Below are positions 7,040-14,861 of a stretch of 15,888 nt of DNA, piece after piece. The stretch is from positions 1 through 15,888 of the forward strand of contig JBHPCZ010000078.1 in assembly GCA_042573625.1 (NCBI GenBank), in the 5' to 3' direction. This stretch comes from JBHPCZ01 sp042573625. Lineage in GTDB: Bacteria; Desulfobacterota; Desulfobacteria; Desulfobacterales; UBA11574. Numbering within the stretch: position 1 is the first letter of the stretch; each line of letters opens with the position of its first letter. The position numbers and the translations under genes are program-made. The notes under the pieces were generated by a model. That model was given only the letters and a program-made list of their open reading frames with translations, made no database searches and was not told where the DNA came from.

Positions 7040-9649
7040 TCAAGTTGTGTCCTCTTCGGCCAAATTCACTAAGGCTTTCTCTAGCTTGTCTAGTTCACTG
7101 GTCAGATTTTCGAATGCCTGTTCCTTGCCGGAAAATTCTCCCTTTCGTCCCATTTCCTCCAAATTTGCGGCCGCCTGAGCAGCAGCTTCTCCCTGGAAAT
7201 TGCCCACCATGCCCTTTAATGAATGGCCGGCCCGTCTCAATGTGACTGCGTCCTCAGCTTTCAAGGCTTCTCGCAAGTCATCCACCATCGGAGGATAGTC
7301 ACTGGCAAACATGCCCACTGCCTCTTTGAAAAAGCTCCAATCATGATCAAAGGCATTGAGCAGCGCCTCCCTGTCAAAGGATGGAAGGTCATTTTCGACC
7401 GCCTCGGATGCAGGGGATGTTTTCGTTTCCTCGGGCACGAGAACTTCAATCGTCTTTAAAAGCATTTCCGAAGAGATCGGCTTGGACACATATTCGTCCA
7501 TACCGGCCTCCAGGCAGCGCTCCCTGTCACCTTTAATGGCGTGGGCGGTCATGGCGATAATCGGAACATGGCGGCCGGTCTGTTTTTCCGACTCGCGAAT
7601 CGCCCGGGTTGCGTCATAACCATCCATCTCCGGCATCTGGACATCCATAAGCACAATGTCAAACTCGTCTTTGGATAAAGCCTCCAACGCCTCACGACCG
7701 TTTTCAGCGATTACTGCACGGTGTCCCCAGCGCTCGAGCAAACGAAGTATAAATTTTTGATTAAACGGCGTGTCCTCGGCCACGAGAATACGCAAAGAAC
7801 GACCATCAGCCGCTATTTCTTCAGGCGTCTTTAAAACAACTTTTGGCTCTGGCTTTGCAATGCCAAGGGCGACCAGTATCGCTGACAATAAATCGGAAGA
7901 CCGGATCGGTTTGGTAATGTTTGCCTTGATGCCAAGTTCCTCAAAATCAACGTGGCTGCGGCCGGGTGAGTGTGTGAGCATCATAATGATATTGGTATCT
8001 AAAGCCTCCTGATTATTTATCCACCGGGCCAGAGTGAATCCATCCGATTCGGGCATATCCGAATCAACCAGAATTAAATCAAATGGTTTTTTGCCGCCCC
8101 CTGCCGGGGCAATAATCTCTGTGGCTTCCGCCATTCCGGAAGCGGTCTCCGAAGGCATCTTCCAACCTTCCAGCATCTCCTGAATGATTTTTCGACTCGT
8201 GGCGTTATCATCCACCACCAGCACATTCACACCGCTCAAGTCAGCGTCGGGAGGCAAACCAACCGCGTCTTCCTTGTCGGGCCTTACAGCGAACCGAGCA
8301 ATGAAGTGAAATGTACTGCCCTGGCCGGGTTGGCTTTCCACCCATATCTTCCCGCCCATCAGTCCAACCAACTGGGCTGACACAGCCAACCCCAAACCTG
8401 TACCGCCGAATCTGCGTGAAGTGCTGCTTTCTGCCTGATCAAAGGCACCGAATATGGTTTCCTGCTGATCCATCGGAATACCGATGCCCGTGTCTGTAAC
8501 TGAGAAGCGGATATCCGCCCCGATTTCGTCCATTTGATCGAGTTCAACACTCATAACAATTTCACCATCCTCTGTGAATTTGACGGCATTACCGACCAGA
8601 TTAAGTACCACCTGGCGAAGACGGATAGAATCGCCGACAATATGATCCGGGACATCCGGCGTAATCCGGCAGGCCAGCTCAAGCTGTTTTTCATGGGCTT
8701 TTGTCGCCAATATTTTTAAAGATTCACCCAAAAAATCCCTCAGCTTGAAGGGGTGTTCCTCCAACTCCAATTTTCTGGCTTCTATTTTGGAAAAATCGAG
8801 GATGTCGTTTATTAGAGAAAGGAGGGAATAGGCAGCCGAAACAACCACATCCATATCTTCCTTCTGGCTGGGGCTCAAATCCGTATCCAGCATCAGTTCG
8901 CTGAGGCCAATGATTGAGTTTAAGGGGGTTCGAATTTCGTGGCTCATATTGGCAAGAAATTCGCTTTTGGCCCGGGTTGCACCCTCGGCGGCCAGCTTGG
9001 CTTGCTTCAACGCCTCCAACCTCTTGCGCGCGGTAACGTCTCTTAAAAAACCCCGGAACCCGACAGGCTGCCCTTTGTCCTTTATTAAAGAGACGGACGA
9101 CTGCACAAAACATTCTGTGCCGGTTCTATTGATCAGTGTCCAGTCTATTATTTTAATCGTTTCTCCCGTCTGTTGAATATGACTAAAAGTTTCAGAAACA
9201 TTTTTGGCATTTTCCTCATCGAAAAACTGCTGAAAATTCATACCCATAATTTCATCTTTGGAAAAACCAAGGATTTTGCGCATTGAATCGTTGAAATACG
9301 TAAAGATGCCGGCGATATCGATCTCAAAATAGCCGTCTTCCGAGCTTTCTATGATGTTTCTGTACTTTTCTTCGCTTTCTTTCAGCGCCTCCTCCATCTC
9401 TTTGCGCTGGTTGATTGTATATTGGGCATGGGAACCAAAAATCATAAAAAAGCTCAAAGTAAGCCCGCGCATCGCGATTCCGCTGTAATCCCACCCGACC
9501 AGCCGGCCTAAAAAACTACCACCATCGGATAACATGGCATATAATAAGGCCTCAAGAAGCAAGTAAATCGCAGCAAGCCCGAGTCCGGTAAAAAGCATAT
9601 TGTCTGTAAATATTGAATATTTACTGTTTTTGTCATTCTTGTCCTTCAT
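7040..9649 (-). CDS. Membrane-bound hybrid histidine kinase with PAS, two receiver domains and HPt
   Basis: The 869-residue protein is a multi-step phosphorelay kinase. Two membrane helices lie at about 19-40 and 58-73, separated by a short loop of some 17 residues, too small for a periplasmic sensor. A PAS domain (about 92-210) is the likely input, followed by HisKA with the phospho-acceptor H237 in SHEIRTP. The HATPase has N354, DTGIG (386-390) and GGTGLG (415-420). Receiver 1 (474-595) has D480/D481, acceptor D529 and K580. Receiver 2 (619-735) has E625/D626, acceptor D669 and K723. A C-terminal HPt domain (about 757-865) carries H809 in AGHSLKG. All catalytic residues are present. A strong GGAGG sits 6 bases before the ATG. 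No response-regulator gene adjoins it. It is divergent from the pilus operon, so a link to pilus control is possible but unproven. Confidence 0.95.
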   Translation of the reverse strand: MKDKNDKNSKYSIFTDNMLFTGLGLAAIYLLLEALLYAMLSDGGSFLGRLVGWDYSGIAMRGLTLSFFMIFGSHAQYTINQRKEMEEALKESEEKYRNIIESSEDGYFEIDIAGIFTYFNDSMRKILGFSKDEIMGMNFQQFFDEENAKNVSETFSHIQQTGETIKIIDWTLINRTGTECFVQSSVSLIKDKGQPVGFRGFLRDVTARKRLEALKQAKLAAEGATRAKSEFLANMSHEIRTPLNSIIGLSELMLDTDLSPSQKEDMDVVVSAAYSLLSLINDILDFSKIEARKLELEEHPFKLRDFLGESLKILATKAHEKQLELACRITPDVPDHIVGDSIRLRQVVLNLVGNAVKFTEDGEIVMSVELDQMDEIGADIRFSVTDTGIGIPMDQQETIFGAFDQAESSTSRRFGGTGLGLAVSAQLVGLMGGKIWVESQPGQGSTFHFIARFAVRPDKEDAVGLPPDADLSGVNVLVVDDNATSRKIIQEMLEGWKMPSETASGMAEATEIIAPAGGGKKPFDLILVDSDMPESDGFTLARWINNQEALDTNIIMMLTHSPGRSHVDFEELGIKANITKPIRSSDLLSAILVALGIAKPEPKVVLKTPEEIAADGRSLRILVAEDTPFNQKFILRLLERWGHRAVIAENGREALEALSKDEFDIVLMDVQMPEMDGYDATRAIRESEKQTGRHVPIIAMTAHAIKGDRERCLEAGMDEYVSKPISSEMLLKTIEVLVPEETKTSPASEAVENDLPSFDREALLNAFDHDWSFFKEAVGMFASDYPPMVDDLREALKAEDAVTLRRAGHSLKGMVGNFQGEAAAQAAANLEEMGRKGEFSGKEQAFENLTSELDKLEKALVNLAEEDTT

Positions 9650-9739
9650 TTGTCGCCTCCGTCGTCTGCCTGTGCACAGCTCCTGATACGTTCGCTTGGT
9701 GGTGCGTTCGCCGGGCCACGCTAAATAATGCCGATACAG

Positions 9740-9768
9740 ATAATACCTTGTATCTATTCATTGTGCAA
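9740..9768 (-). promoter_or_regulatory. Candidate sigma70 promoter of the histidine kinase gene
   Basis: Read on the minus strand: TTGCAC, a 17-bp spacer, then TATTAT. The -10 matches 5 of 6 consensus positions and the -35 matches 3. It lies about 90 bp before the kinase ATG, facing leftward. No other pair of this quality was seen in the divergent gap. Confidence 0.4.
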
Positions 9769-9822
9769 GGATATTCATCATTTCAAAAAGCCGTATACAC
9801 AGAAACATGGGAACCTTAAATC

Positions 9823-9852
9823 TTGACAAATCATATATTTATGAGTTAGAGT
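9823..9852 (+). promoter_or_regulatory. Candidate sigma70 promoter of the pilus operon
   Basis: A perfect -35 TTGACA (9823-9828) is followed after 18 bp by TAGAGT (9847-9852), a 4-of-6 -10. It is about 95 bp upstream of the TTG start of the PilM-PilN gene. A second TATAAT occurs at 9860-9865, but 31 bp from the -35 it cannot pair with it. Confidence 0.45.
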
Positions 9853-9858
9853 ACTCAT
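9841..9858. promoter_or_regulatory. Inverted repeat overlapping the pilus operon -10: possible operator
   Basis: ATGAGT-TAGAGT-ACTCAT is a perfect 6-bp inverted repeat with a 6-bp centre. The centre is the candidate -10 of the pilus operon, so a bound dimeric repressor would block it. No regulator is assigned. Confidence 0.4.
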
Positions 9859-9944
9859 TTATAATCATCGGAACATGGTTATGGATAATCTGAAAACAGT
9901 ATATTTTTCCGGGTCGATTCTTTATCCCAAAACAGGGGGCGGTT

Positions 9945-11828
9945 TTGGTAAAACGTGATGAAATTTCTTCAACTGCAAGGCTTCTTGATCTGATTCGTGG
10001 AAAGAACGATAAAGATCCGGGCTTTTCCGATGACGTCAGCCCGCCTCATTCTCCCGTCGGCAAGAAAAAACTCTCGATAAAAAATGTACTTCCTTTTAGA
10101 GGGACCAAAACGATCGGCGTAGATATTGGCTACAACAATTTGAGATTGGTAGAGATCAACCGTTTCTCAGATAAAAAACAGGAGTTGTCAAAGTATATAA
10201 AAATACCTTATGAACATGATATTTCAAGAAATAGCCCACAATTTTCACTCTTTTTAAAATCAGCGCTTAAACGCTTTTGTAGTGGTTCAAAAACGACTGA
10301 AATATGGAGTGCCATCTCATCAGCCAATGTGGACACCCGCTATCTGCGGATACCTAAAGTTCCCCAAAAACAAGTCGTCAATGCCGTTTATTGGACCTAT
10401 AAAAAAGAAGTCCCCTTTAATGAAAAAAACCAGATTTTTGACTTTGAGGTTTTGGGCGATATCATTGAAGATGGCGTCCGTAAAACAGAAGTTCTGTCTT
10501 ATGCCGCGCCGAAGAATGAGGTTAACGAACTCAAACGTATCTTTTCCAAAATCGGCTATCCTCTATCCGGCATATCCATTGTTCCTTTTGCGATTCAAAA
10601 TCTTTTTCGAACCCGCTGGATCGAAATCGATGGAAAGAATATCTGTACCCTTTTCATCGGAAGGGATTGGTCACGGATCGCGATCTTCTCAAAGGGGAAT
10701 CTTGTTTTGTCACGTGATGTCAAGGCGGGCATATTAAGTATGACCGAGGCCATCAGAGAAAAAATAGACGCCGACTTCGCAAAACTTTCCTTGGAATCGA
10801 CAGATGTAAAGGATACTGACAATACCATAACCTCTGTGGAAAAATTGCACGCCCAAACGGATCTGGCTCAAAATGTTTTCCACGGTCTTATCCATAACGC
10901 ATTACCGTTGACACCAGAAGGCACCGGACTTGTTTTTGACAAGGAGGCGGTCTTTGATATGGTCCTCCCCGCTTTGGAGAGGGTTGTCAGACAGGTCGAG
11001 AAAACCTTTGAGCATTATTATTTAAACTTTGGAGATGAAGCGGTAAGTAAAATATACATCTCCGGTCAGATCATTAACCAAAAGCACATGGTTGATTATA
11101 TCGAAAATCAGCTGAATCTTCCAATAGATACCATCAATCCGTTTCCGCAGGGGTTGTCGCTTCCAGGAAAAGTTACTTTTCCCGACACCCCATTAGAAAG
11201 CGGGGGATTTGTTCCGGCAGTGGGCATGGCGCTATCCAGCAAATCACTTACCCCGAATTTCATCTTCACTTACAAGGACAAACAGAAAACGGTGACAATG
11301 CAGCGCATAAATCGCTCCATTGTTGCGGCCTTTTCACTTATTATTTCCCTCGGTATCGGTGTTTTATTATGGCAGGATCACTTATTCGATCAGAAAAAGG
11401 CCCAACGCGATCAACTTCAGACGAAAATCGATACATACAGCCCACAGGTGGATCAAAATCTGATCGTTGTGGCGGCCGCGAAGACCAACCAAAGAATGCA
11501 GAGATTGAAGGCATTCGGCAATACATATTTTCCAATGGCGGTAATCAGCGAAATATCTGAAATAACGCCCCCTGATATACATTTGCTGAGTATCAATGCC
11601 AATATGGGCGGTCTTCCAAATGAAAAAAACGAGGAACAGAAGAGGACCTTAACCTTGGAAGGAATTGTATTCGGGGACCGTTTGACTTTTGAAGCCTCTC
11701 TTGTCGGCTATCTGGTAAAATTAAAAGGCTCTTTGATATTCGCGGAACCCGTTATGAAAAAGCGCTCCTTTGAATTCGTTGATAATAAAGAGGTCTTGCG
11801 GTTCAGCATTCAATTGGAATTAGTTTAG
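9945..11828 (+). CDS. PilM-PilN fusion (MshI/GspL-like) pilus assembly platform protein
   Basis: The 627-residue protein joins two proteins that are separate in type IV pilus operons. After a non-conserved leader of about 53 residues, 55-435 is an actin-like PilM/GspL-cytoplasmic domain, with the phosphate-1 motif KTIGVDIGYNNLRLVEI and the late KIYISGQ and AVGMALSS segments. One membrane helix at about 457-476 leads to a periplasmic PilN domain (478-627) with a coiled-coil start and a ferredoxin-like C-terminal half ending in RFSIQLELV. This gives the topology of GspL. The INLLP-type peptide by which free PilN docks on PilM is not obvious. The start is TTG, preceded by AGGGGGC at good spacing; no in-frame ATG is nearby. 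It is the first gene of the operon. With PilO and the PilP-like protein it should link the cytoplasmic motor to the secretin. Confidence 0.88.
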   Translation: MVKRDEISSTARLLDLIRGKNDKDPGFSDDVSPPHSPVGKKKLSIKNVLPFRGTKTIGVDIGYNNLRLVEINRFSDKKQELSKYIKIPYEHDISRNSPQFSLFLKSALKRFCSGSKTTEIWSAISSANVDTRYLRIPKVPQKQVVNAVYWTYKKEVPFNEKNQIFDFEVLGDIIEDGVRKTEVLSYAAPKNEVNELKRIFSKIGYPLSGISIVPFAIQNLFRTRWIEIDGKNICTLFIGRDWSRIAIFSKGNLVLSRDVKAGILSMTEAIREKIDADFAKLSLESTDVKDTDNTITSVEKLHAQTDLAQNVFHGLIHNALPLTPEGTGLVFDKEAVFDMVLPALERVVRQVEKTFEHYYLNFGDEAVSKIYISGQIINQKHMVDYIENQLNLPIDTINPFPQGLSLPGKVTFPDTPLESGGFVPAVGMALSSKSLTPNFIFTYKDKQKTVTMQRINRSIVAAFSLIISLGIGVLLWQDHLFDQKKAQRDQLQTKIDTYSPQVDQNLIVVAAAKTNQRMQRLKAFGNTYFPMAVISEISEITPPDIHLLSINANMGGLPNEKNEEQKRTLTLEGIVFGDRLTFEASLVGYLVKLKGSLIFAEPVMKKRSFEFVDNKEVLRFSIQLELV

Positions 11829-11884
11829 CTTAAACAATGACTATTAACGGCTGGAAACCAATTCAGCAAGGAAAAATTAAATAA

Positions 11885-12412
11885 ATGGCAATTTTGAAAC
11901 TGCCACCAAAGAGTATCACCTATCTGTCGATATGCGGGGGAATGGTACTGGCATTCATCCTTTTGGCGATTTATCCTTATCATAAGGCCCTGGGCAGCAT
12001 GGATATGGAAATCCAAAAGATCAATGCCAAAATCGATGAACAAAAGATACTCCATCCGGTATTCCAAGAATTATTAAAAAGATCGCGAATCAAGGAGCCG
12101 ACCAGTTTAACATTACCTAAAAAGGAAATACTTTCCCGGGCTGACACCGGCAAAATTCTATCCATCTTTCAGGAAATCGCTCAAAGAAGCAATCTCGAGA
12201 TCAAGAGTGTTCAGCCGGATGTCGAAGCGCTCATCGATAATTCAGAGCACCTGATGGTGGATGTCGTGATGACAGGGGCTTTCTTTGATTTTCGCAATTT
12301 TTTTCTCCAATTGGGCGGACTGCCCTACCTTAAACACATAGAGCGGTTCCAGATAAAGACTGAGGAAAATGTGAGAGAAATCAATCTAAGGATCTGGCTA
12401 TCTCTGGGATAA
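11885..12412 (+). CDS. pilO: PilO/MshJ-like pilus inner-membrane platform protein
   Basis: The 175-residue protein has one membrane helix at about 11-30, a helical coiled-coil-like segment (38-68), a proline-containing linker, and a ferredoxin-like domain (about 85-175) with the alternating pattern LSIFQEIAQ, IKSVQP, VVMTGAFFDFRNFFLQL and IERFQI typical of PilO. PilO pairs with the periplasmic part of PilN to align the secretin with the motor. It starts 56 bp after the PilM-PilN gene, in the place PilO takes in pilMNOPQ and MshJ in msh clusters. The ribosome binding site (AGGA, about 12 bases before the ATG) is weak. Sequence similarity is low in this family; size, topology and position carry much of the weight. 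Confidence 0.82.
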   Translation: MAILKLPPKSITYLSICGGMVLAFILLAIYPYHKALGSMDMEIQKINAKIDEQKILHPVFQELLKRSRIKEPTSLTLPKKEILSRADTGKILSIFQEIAQRSNLEIKSVQPDVEALIDNSEHLMVDVVMTGAFFDFRNFFLQLGGLPYLKHIERFQIKTEENVREINLRIWLSLG

Positions 12413-12423
12413 ATGCTTGGCTT

Positions 12424-12438
12424 TCCGACAAACCGTCG
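12424..12438. other. Small hairpin after pilO
   Basis: CCGAC-AAACC-GTCGG is a 5-bp stem 11 bases past the pilO stop codon. There is no T-run, so it is unlikely to be an efficient terminator. It may be a transcript-stabilising or processing structure. Confidence 0.3.
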
Positions 12439-12446
12439 GTAACTAC

Positions 12447-12587
12447 AAGCTATTTCAAAAATGTAGATCACGTTCAAGGACAAGGCGCGATCCGATGGAA
12501 AAGCGCAGCATACATGGGAGTATGTGAGCATTTTGAAGAGGCTCGCGACACCGTCATTGGGCGTCAGATGCATTTTTGAGATCGCTT
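12447..12587. repeat. MITE-like long imperfect palindrome inserted in the pilus operon
   Basis: The two ends are inverted copies: AAGCTATTTCAAAAATG starts the left arm and the right arm read inward starts AAGCGATCTCAAAAATG (14 of 17 identical). Similarity continues along both arms, with shared TCACG/TGACG, CGCGA, AAAA and CATAC blocks. The innermost pair CATAC/GTATG (12509-12513 and 12520-12524) is centred within half a base of the centre of the whole element, so the element is symmetric over its entire length. It encodes no credible protein. It fills most of the gap between pilO and the pilP-like gene and ends at the latter's possible TTG start. Flanking TAC and GCA show no clear target duplication. 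Confidence 0.7.
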
Positions 12588-12615
12588 GCAAAAAAATGGT
12601 GAGACCGGTACCAAA

Positions 12616-13116
12616 ATGACCACACGAGAAAAAGTGATTCTCATTTTAATGCTGATAGCCATTGCAGGCGGCAGTTATACCTACTTTTTTGCTTCTCCTT
12701 CCGAAACCGATGTTATCAACCCGGAAAAGGGAGCAGAGACATTAAACAGGTTTATGACTGACCTGGCCAGAACTTTGAAAGAGAGCAAACTTTCAGAAAA
12801 TGATACGTATCTCTTATCCCGGGCTGAAGCTGAATGGCCAAAGGACCCTCTCTTACAACCCGGATTGATCGTAAAGTCCGAGGTGGCCGTAGAGAAAAAA
12901 GAGGAGGTTTTTGACGAAGAAGTTAACTTCACCTACTCAGGATATCTCGATGTCGGCAACCAAAGACTGGCTATTATTGACGGCATGGAATATGAAACAG
13001 GGGAAGCATTAAAAGACGGCAAATATTATATAAAAAAAATTACGCCGGTTCAGGTCGTGATCGGAGCAACAAAAGGAAATAGAGAAATTATTTTCCCTTT
13101 GGAGGAATCAGATTAG
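12616..13116 (+). CDS. PilP/MshK-like pilus assembly protein
   Basis: With the ATG used here the product is 166 residues. A short cytoplasmic start is followed by one membrane helix (about 6-25), a charged linker, and a C-terminal beta-rich domain (about 103-166). Its pattern, FTYSGYLDVGNQRLAIIDGM then YETGEAL, YYIKKITP, VQVVI and REIIFPL, matches the homology region of PilP/GspC-type proteins that contacts the secretin N-domains. Position between pilO and the secretin gene supports this. Unlike many PilP proteins it has an uncleaved-looking anchor rather than a lipobox. A TTG at 12586 would add 10 residues, but its first two bases are the last two of the palindromic element, so the ATG at 12616 is preferred. 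A GspB-like assignment is an alternative. Confidence 0.72.
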   Translation: MTTREKVILILMLIAIAGGSYTYFFASPSETDVINPEKGAETLNRFMTDLARTLKESKLSENDTYLLSRAEAEWPKDPLLQPGLIVKSEVAVEKKEEVFDEEVNFTYSGYLDVGNQRLAIIDGMEYETGEALKDGKYYIKKITPVQVVIGATKGNREIIFPLEESD

Positions 13117-13208
13117 TCTCCATGCCTTAATGGCGCTTTTTCAGATCAAAAACAATGCCGGCGACTCTTTTTAAATAAAACGAAACTCAACTGAGATCGG
13201 AAACACCA

Positions 13209-14861
13209 ATGAATTCAACAAACAGGCTTTCTAAAAGGAAACCGAATCGAGCGGGTTCGGATATGAATCGGGTGAATTGTATCTATAAACTTGCCCGATG
13301 GTCCTTTTTCTCTCTCTTAATTCTGATCCTGATTCCCGGCTGCGCCGGAAAAAAGAGAGTGGAAAGAGATCCATCCTTGGATAAGTGGAAAGTAAAGGCT
13401 GAAACGTCCAAAGGGTACTCTCCATCGGCAAAAAAACGCTCTGCTGATCTGACGGAAAAAAAAGAAGCGCCAATACCGGATCAAACAGAAAAAACTGAAC
13501 CTGAAATAGAGACCGCTGAGCCTGAAAAGCAGCTTCCAACGGATAAGATAACCATGAAGATGCATGACATTGACGTGGTGGTGCTTCTCCGTGCTCTGGC
13601 CAGAGCCGCCAATCAAAATATCATGGTCAACGAAAAGGTAAAAGGTAAAGCCAGCATCAATATAAAGGAAGCCCCATGGGATCACGTTTTTCGGGGTCTT
13701 TTGCGCACACACGGCCTCACTTATGCCTGGGAAGGAGATATTATCCGCATTTTGACTGCGGAAGACTTGGAGCAAGACCTGAAACGAGAATCCCAGAAAA
13801 GAGGTTTACAACTGGCGGAACCTTTTTTGACCCGGATCATTCGCATCAACTACGGAAAGGCGGACAAACTTAGAGAAAACCTCGAAACATTCCTCACGGC
13901 AAACACGGATGGAAAACCACTCGGATCGGTCATGGTGGATGAACACACCAACTCACTGATCATCCAGGCCATCAGCGGCGATATCGAACGAATGATCCCG
14001 ATCATCGAGGAACTGGACAGACCTACGCCTCAGATCCGGATCGAGGCCCATATTGTCGAAGCAACCAAGAGCACCGCCCGGGAATTGGGAATCCAGTGGG
14101 GCGGTTTATATCAAACCACTAACAGCGATGGTGTAAACCAGTATATTACACCGGGCGCAGCTACAGCTACCGCCGGAACCGTCCCCGGCTCCGGAAATAT
14201 CGTCAATTTTCCCGCCGCTCTTGTTCCAGGGGGTGCAGGATTGACACTTGGCTACGTGCTTGAAGAAGTTGGCAAAAACATTCTTACCGTCCAGCTGTCG
14301 GCGCTTCAGGAAGAAGGCAAACTCAACATTCTCTCAAGCCCGTCCATTACCACGCTTGACAACCAGAAAGCGACCATTGAAGCCGGCAAAGAAGTCCCCT
14401 ATCAAACCGTGGAAGACGGTGATGTGAAAATAGAGTTTAAAGACGCGGTGCTCCTGCTGGAGGTGACCCCGCACGTGATCGACGGGAAAACGCTGACCCT
14501 GAAGATCTACACAAAGAACGATGAACTTGATTTTACCACTCCCTTAGCGAGTGGACAGCCCACGATAACCACAAAGAAGGCTGAAACCAACGTCGTTCTG
14601 CTTGACGGGCAGACCACGGTCATCGGAGGGCTGAGCAAGGAAAAGGTGGATGATAGTGAATCCGGGGTTCCCTGGCTGAAGGATATCCCGATACTCGGAT
14701 ATCTCTTCAAAGGGACAAGTAAAAGCAATACGATGGACGATCTGTTGATCTTCATTACCCCTCACATTCTAAAAGAACGGGTGTTTGACGAGCGCAATGC
14801 AGAAATACATAAATCGATCCCGCTGGAAAGCGCTACCCAGCCCGAAACCATGCCGGAATAA
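13209..14861 (+). CDS. mshL: Lipoprotein secretin, MshL/PilQ/GspD family
   Basis: The 550-residue protein forms the outer-membrane channel for a pilus or secreted substrate. A signal peptide ends in a lipobox, ILIPGC, with C45 as the lipidated residue. The linker at 46-110 is rich in K, E and P. An STN-like N0 domain lies at about 113-185 (MKMHDIDVVVLLRALARAAN), an N-domain at about 205-270 (TRIIRINYGKADKL then VMVDEHTNSLIIQA), and the secretin barrel at 355-522 with ILSSPSITTLDNQKA and the signature VPWLKDIPILGYLF (487-500). There is no AMIN domain, unlike most PilQ; this and the lipobox favour MshL. The ATG at 13263 would give a tidier 27-residue signal peptide and may be the true start. 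Both have weak ribosome binding sites. The stop codon overlaps the next start. Confidence 0.9.
   Translation: MNSTNRLSKRKPNRAGSDMNRVNCIYKLARWSFFSLLILILIPGCAGKKRVERDPSLDKWKVKAETSKGYSPSAKKRSADLTEKKEAPIPDQTEKTEPEIETAEPEKQLPTDKITMKMHDIDVVVLLRALARAANQNIMVNEKVKGKASINIKEAPWDHVFRGLLRTHGLTYAWEGDIIRILTAEDLEQDLKRESQKRGLQLAEPFLTRIIRINYGKADKLRENLETFLTANTDGKPLGSVMVDEHTNSLIIQAISGDIERMIPIIEELDRPTPQIRIEAHIVEATKSTARELGIQWGGLYQTTNSDGVNQYITPGAATATAGTVPGSGNIVNFPAALVPGGAGLTLGYVLEEVGKNILTVQLSALQEEGKLNILSSPSITTLDNQKATIEAGKEVPYQTVEDGDVKIEFKDAVLLLEVTPHVIDGKTLTLKIYTKNDELDFTTPLASGQPTITTKKAETNVVLLDGQTTVIGGLSKEKVDDSESGVPWLKDIPILGYLFKGTSKSNTMDDLLIFITPHILKERVFDERNAEIHKSIPLESATQPETMPE

Noticed and set aside
6895..7245. Rightward frame between arfB and the kinase gene
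   Set aside because: Most of it is antisense to the kinase HPt region, with no ribosome binding site.
9860..9865. Perfect TATAAT upstream of the pilus operon
   Set aside because: The good TTGACA is 31 bp away and no -35 lies at 16-18 bp, so it was not used as the main -10.
12325..12591. Leftward 88-residue frame across the palindromic element
   Set aside because: Made almost wholly of repeat sequence and antisense pilO; peptides of this kind are a by-product of the repeat.
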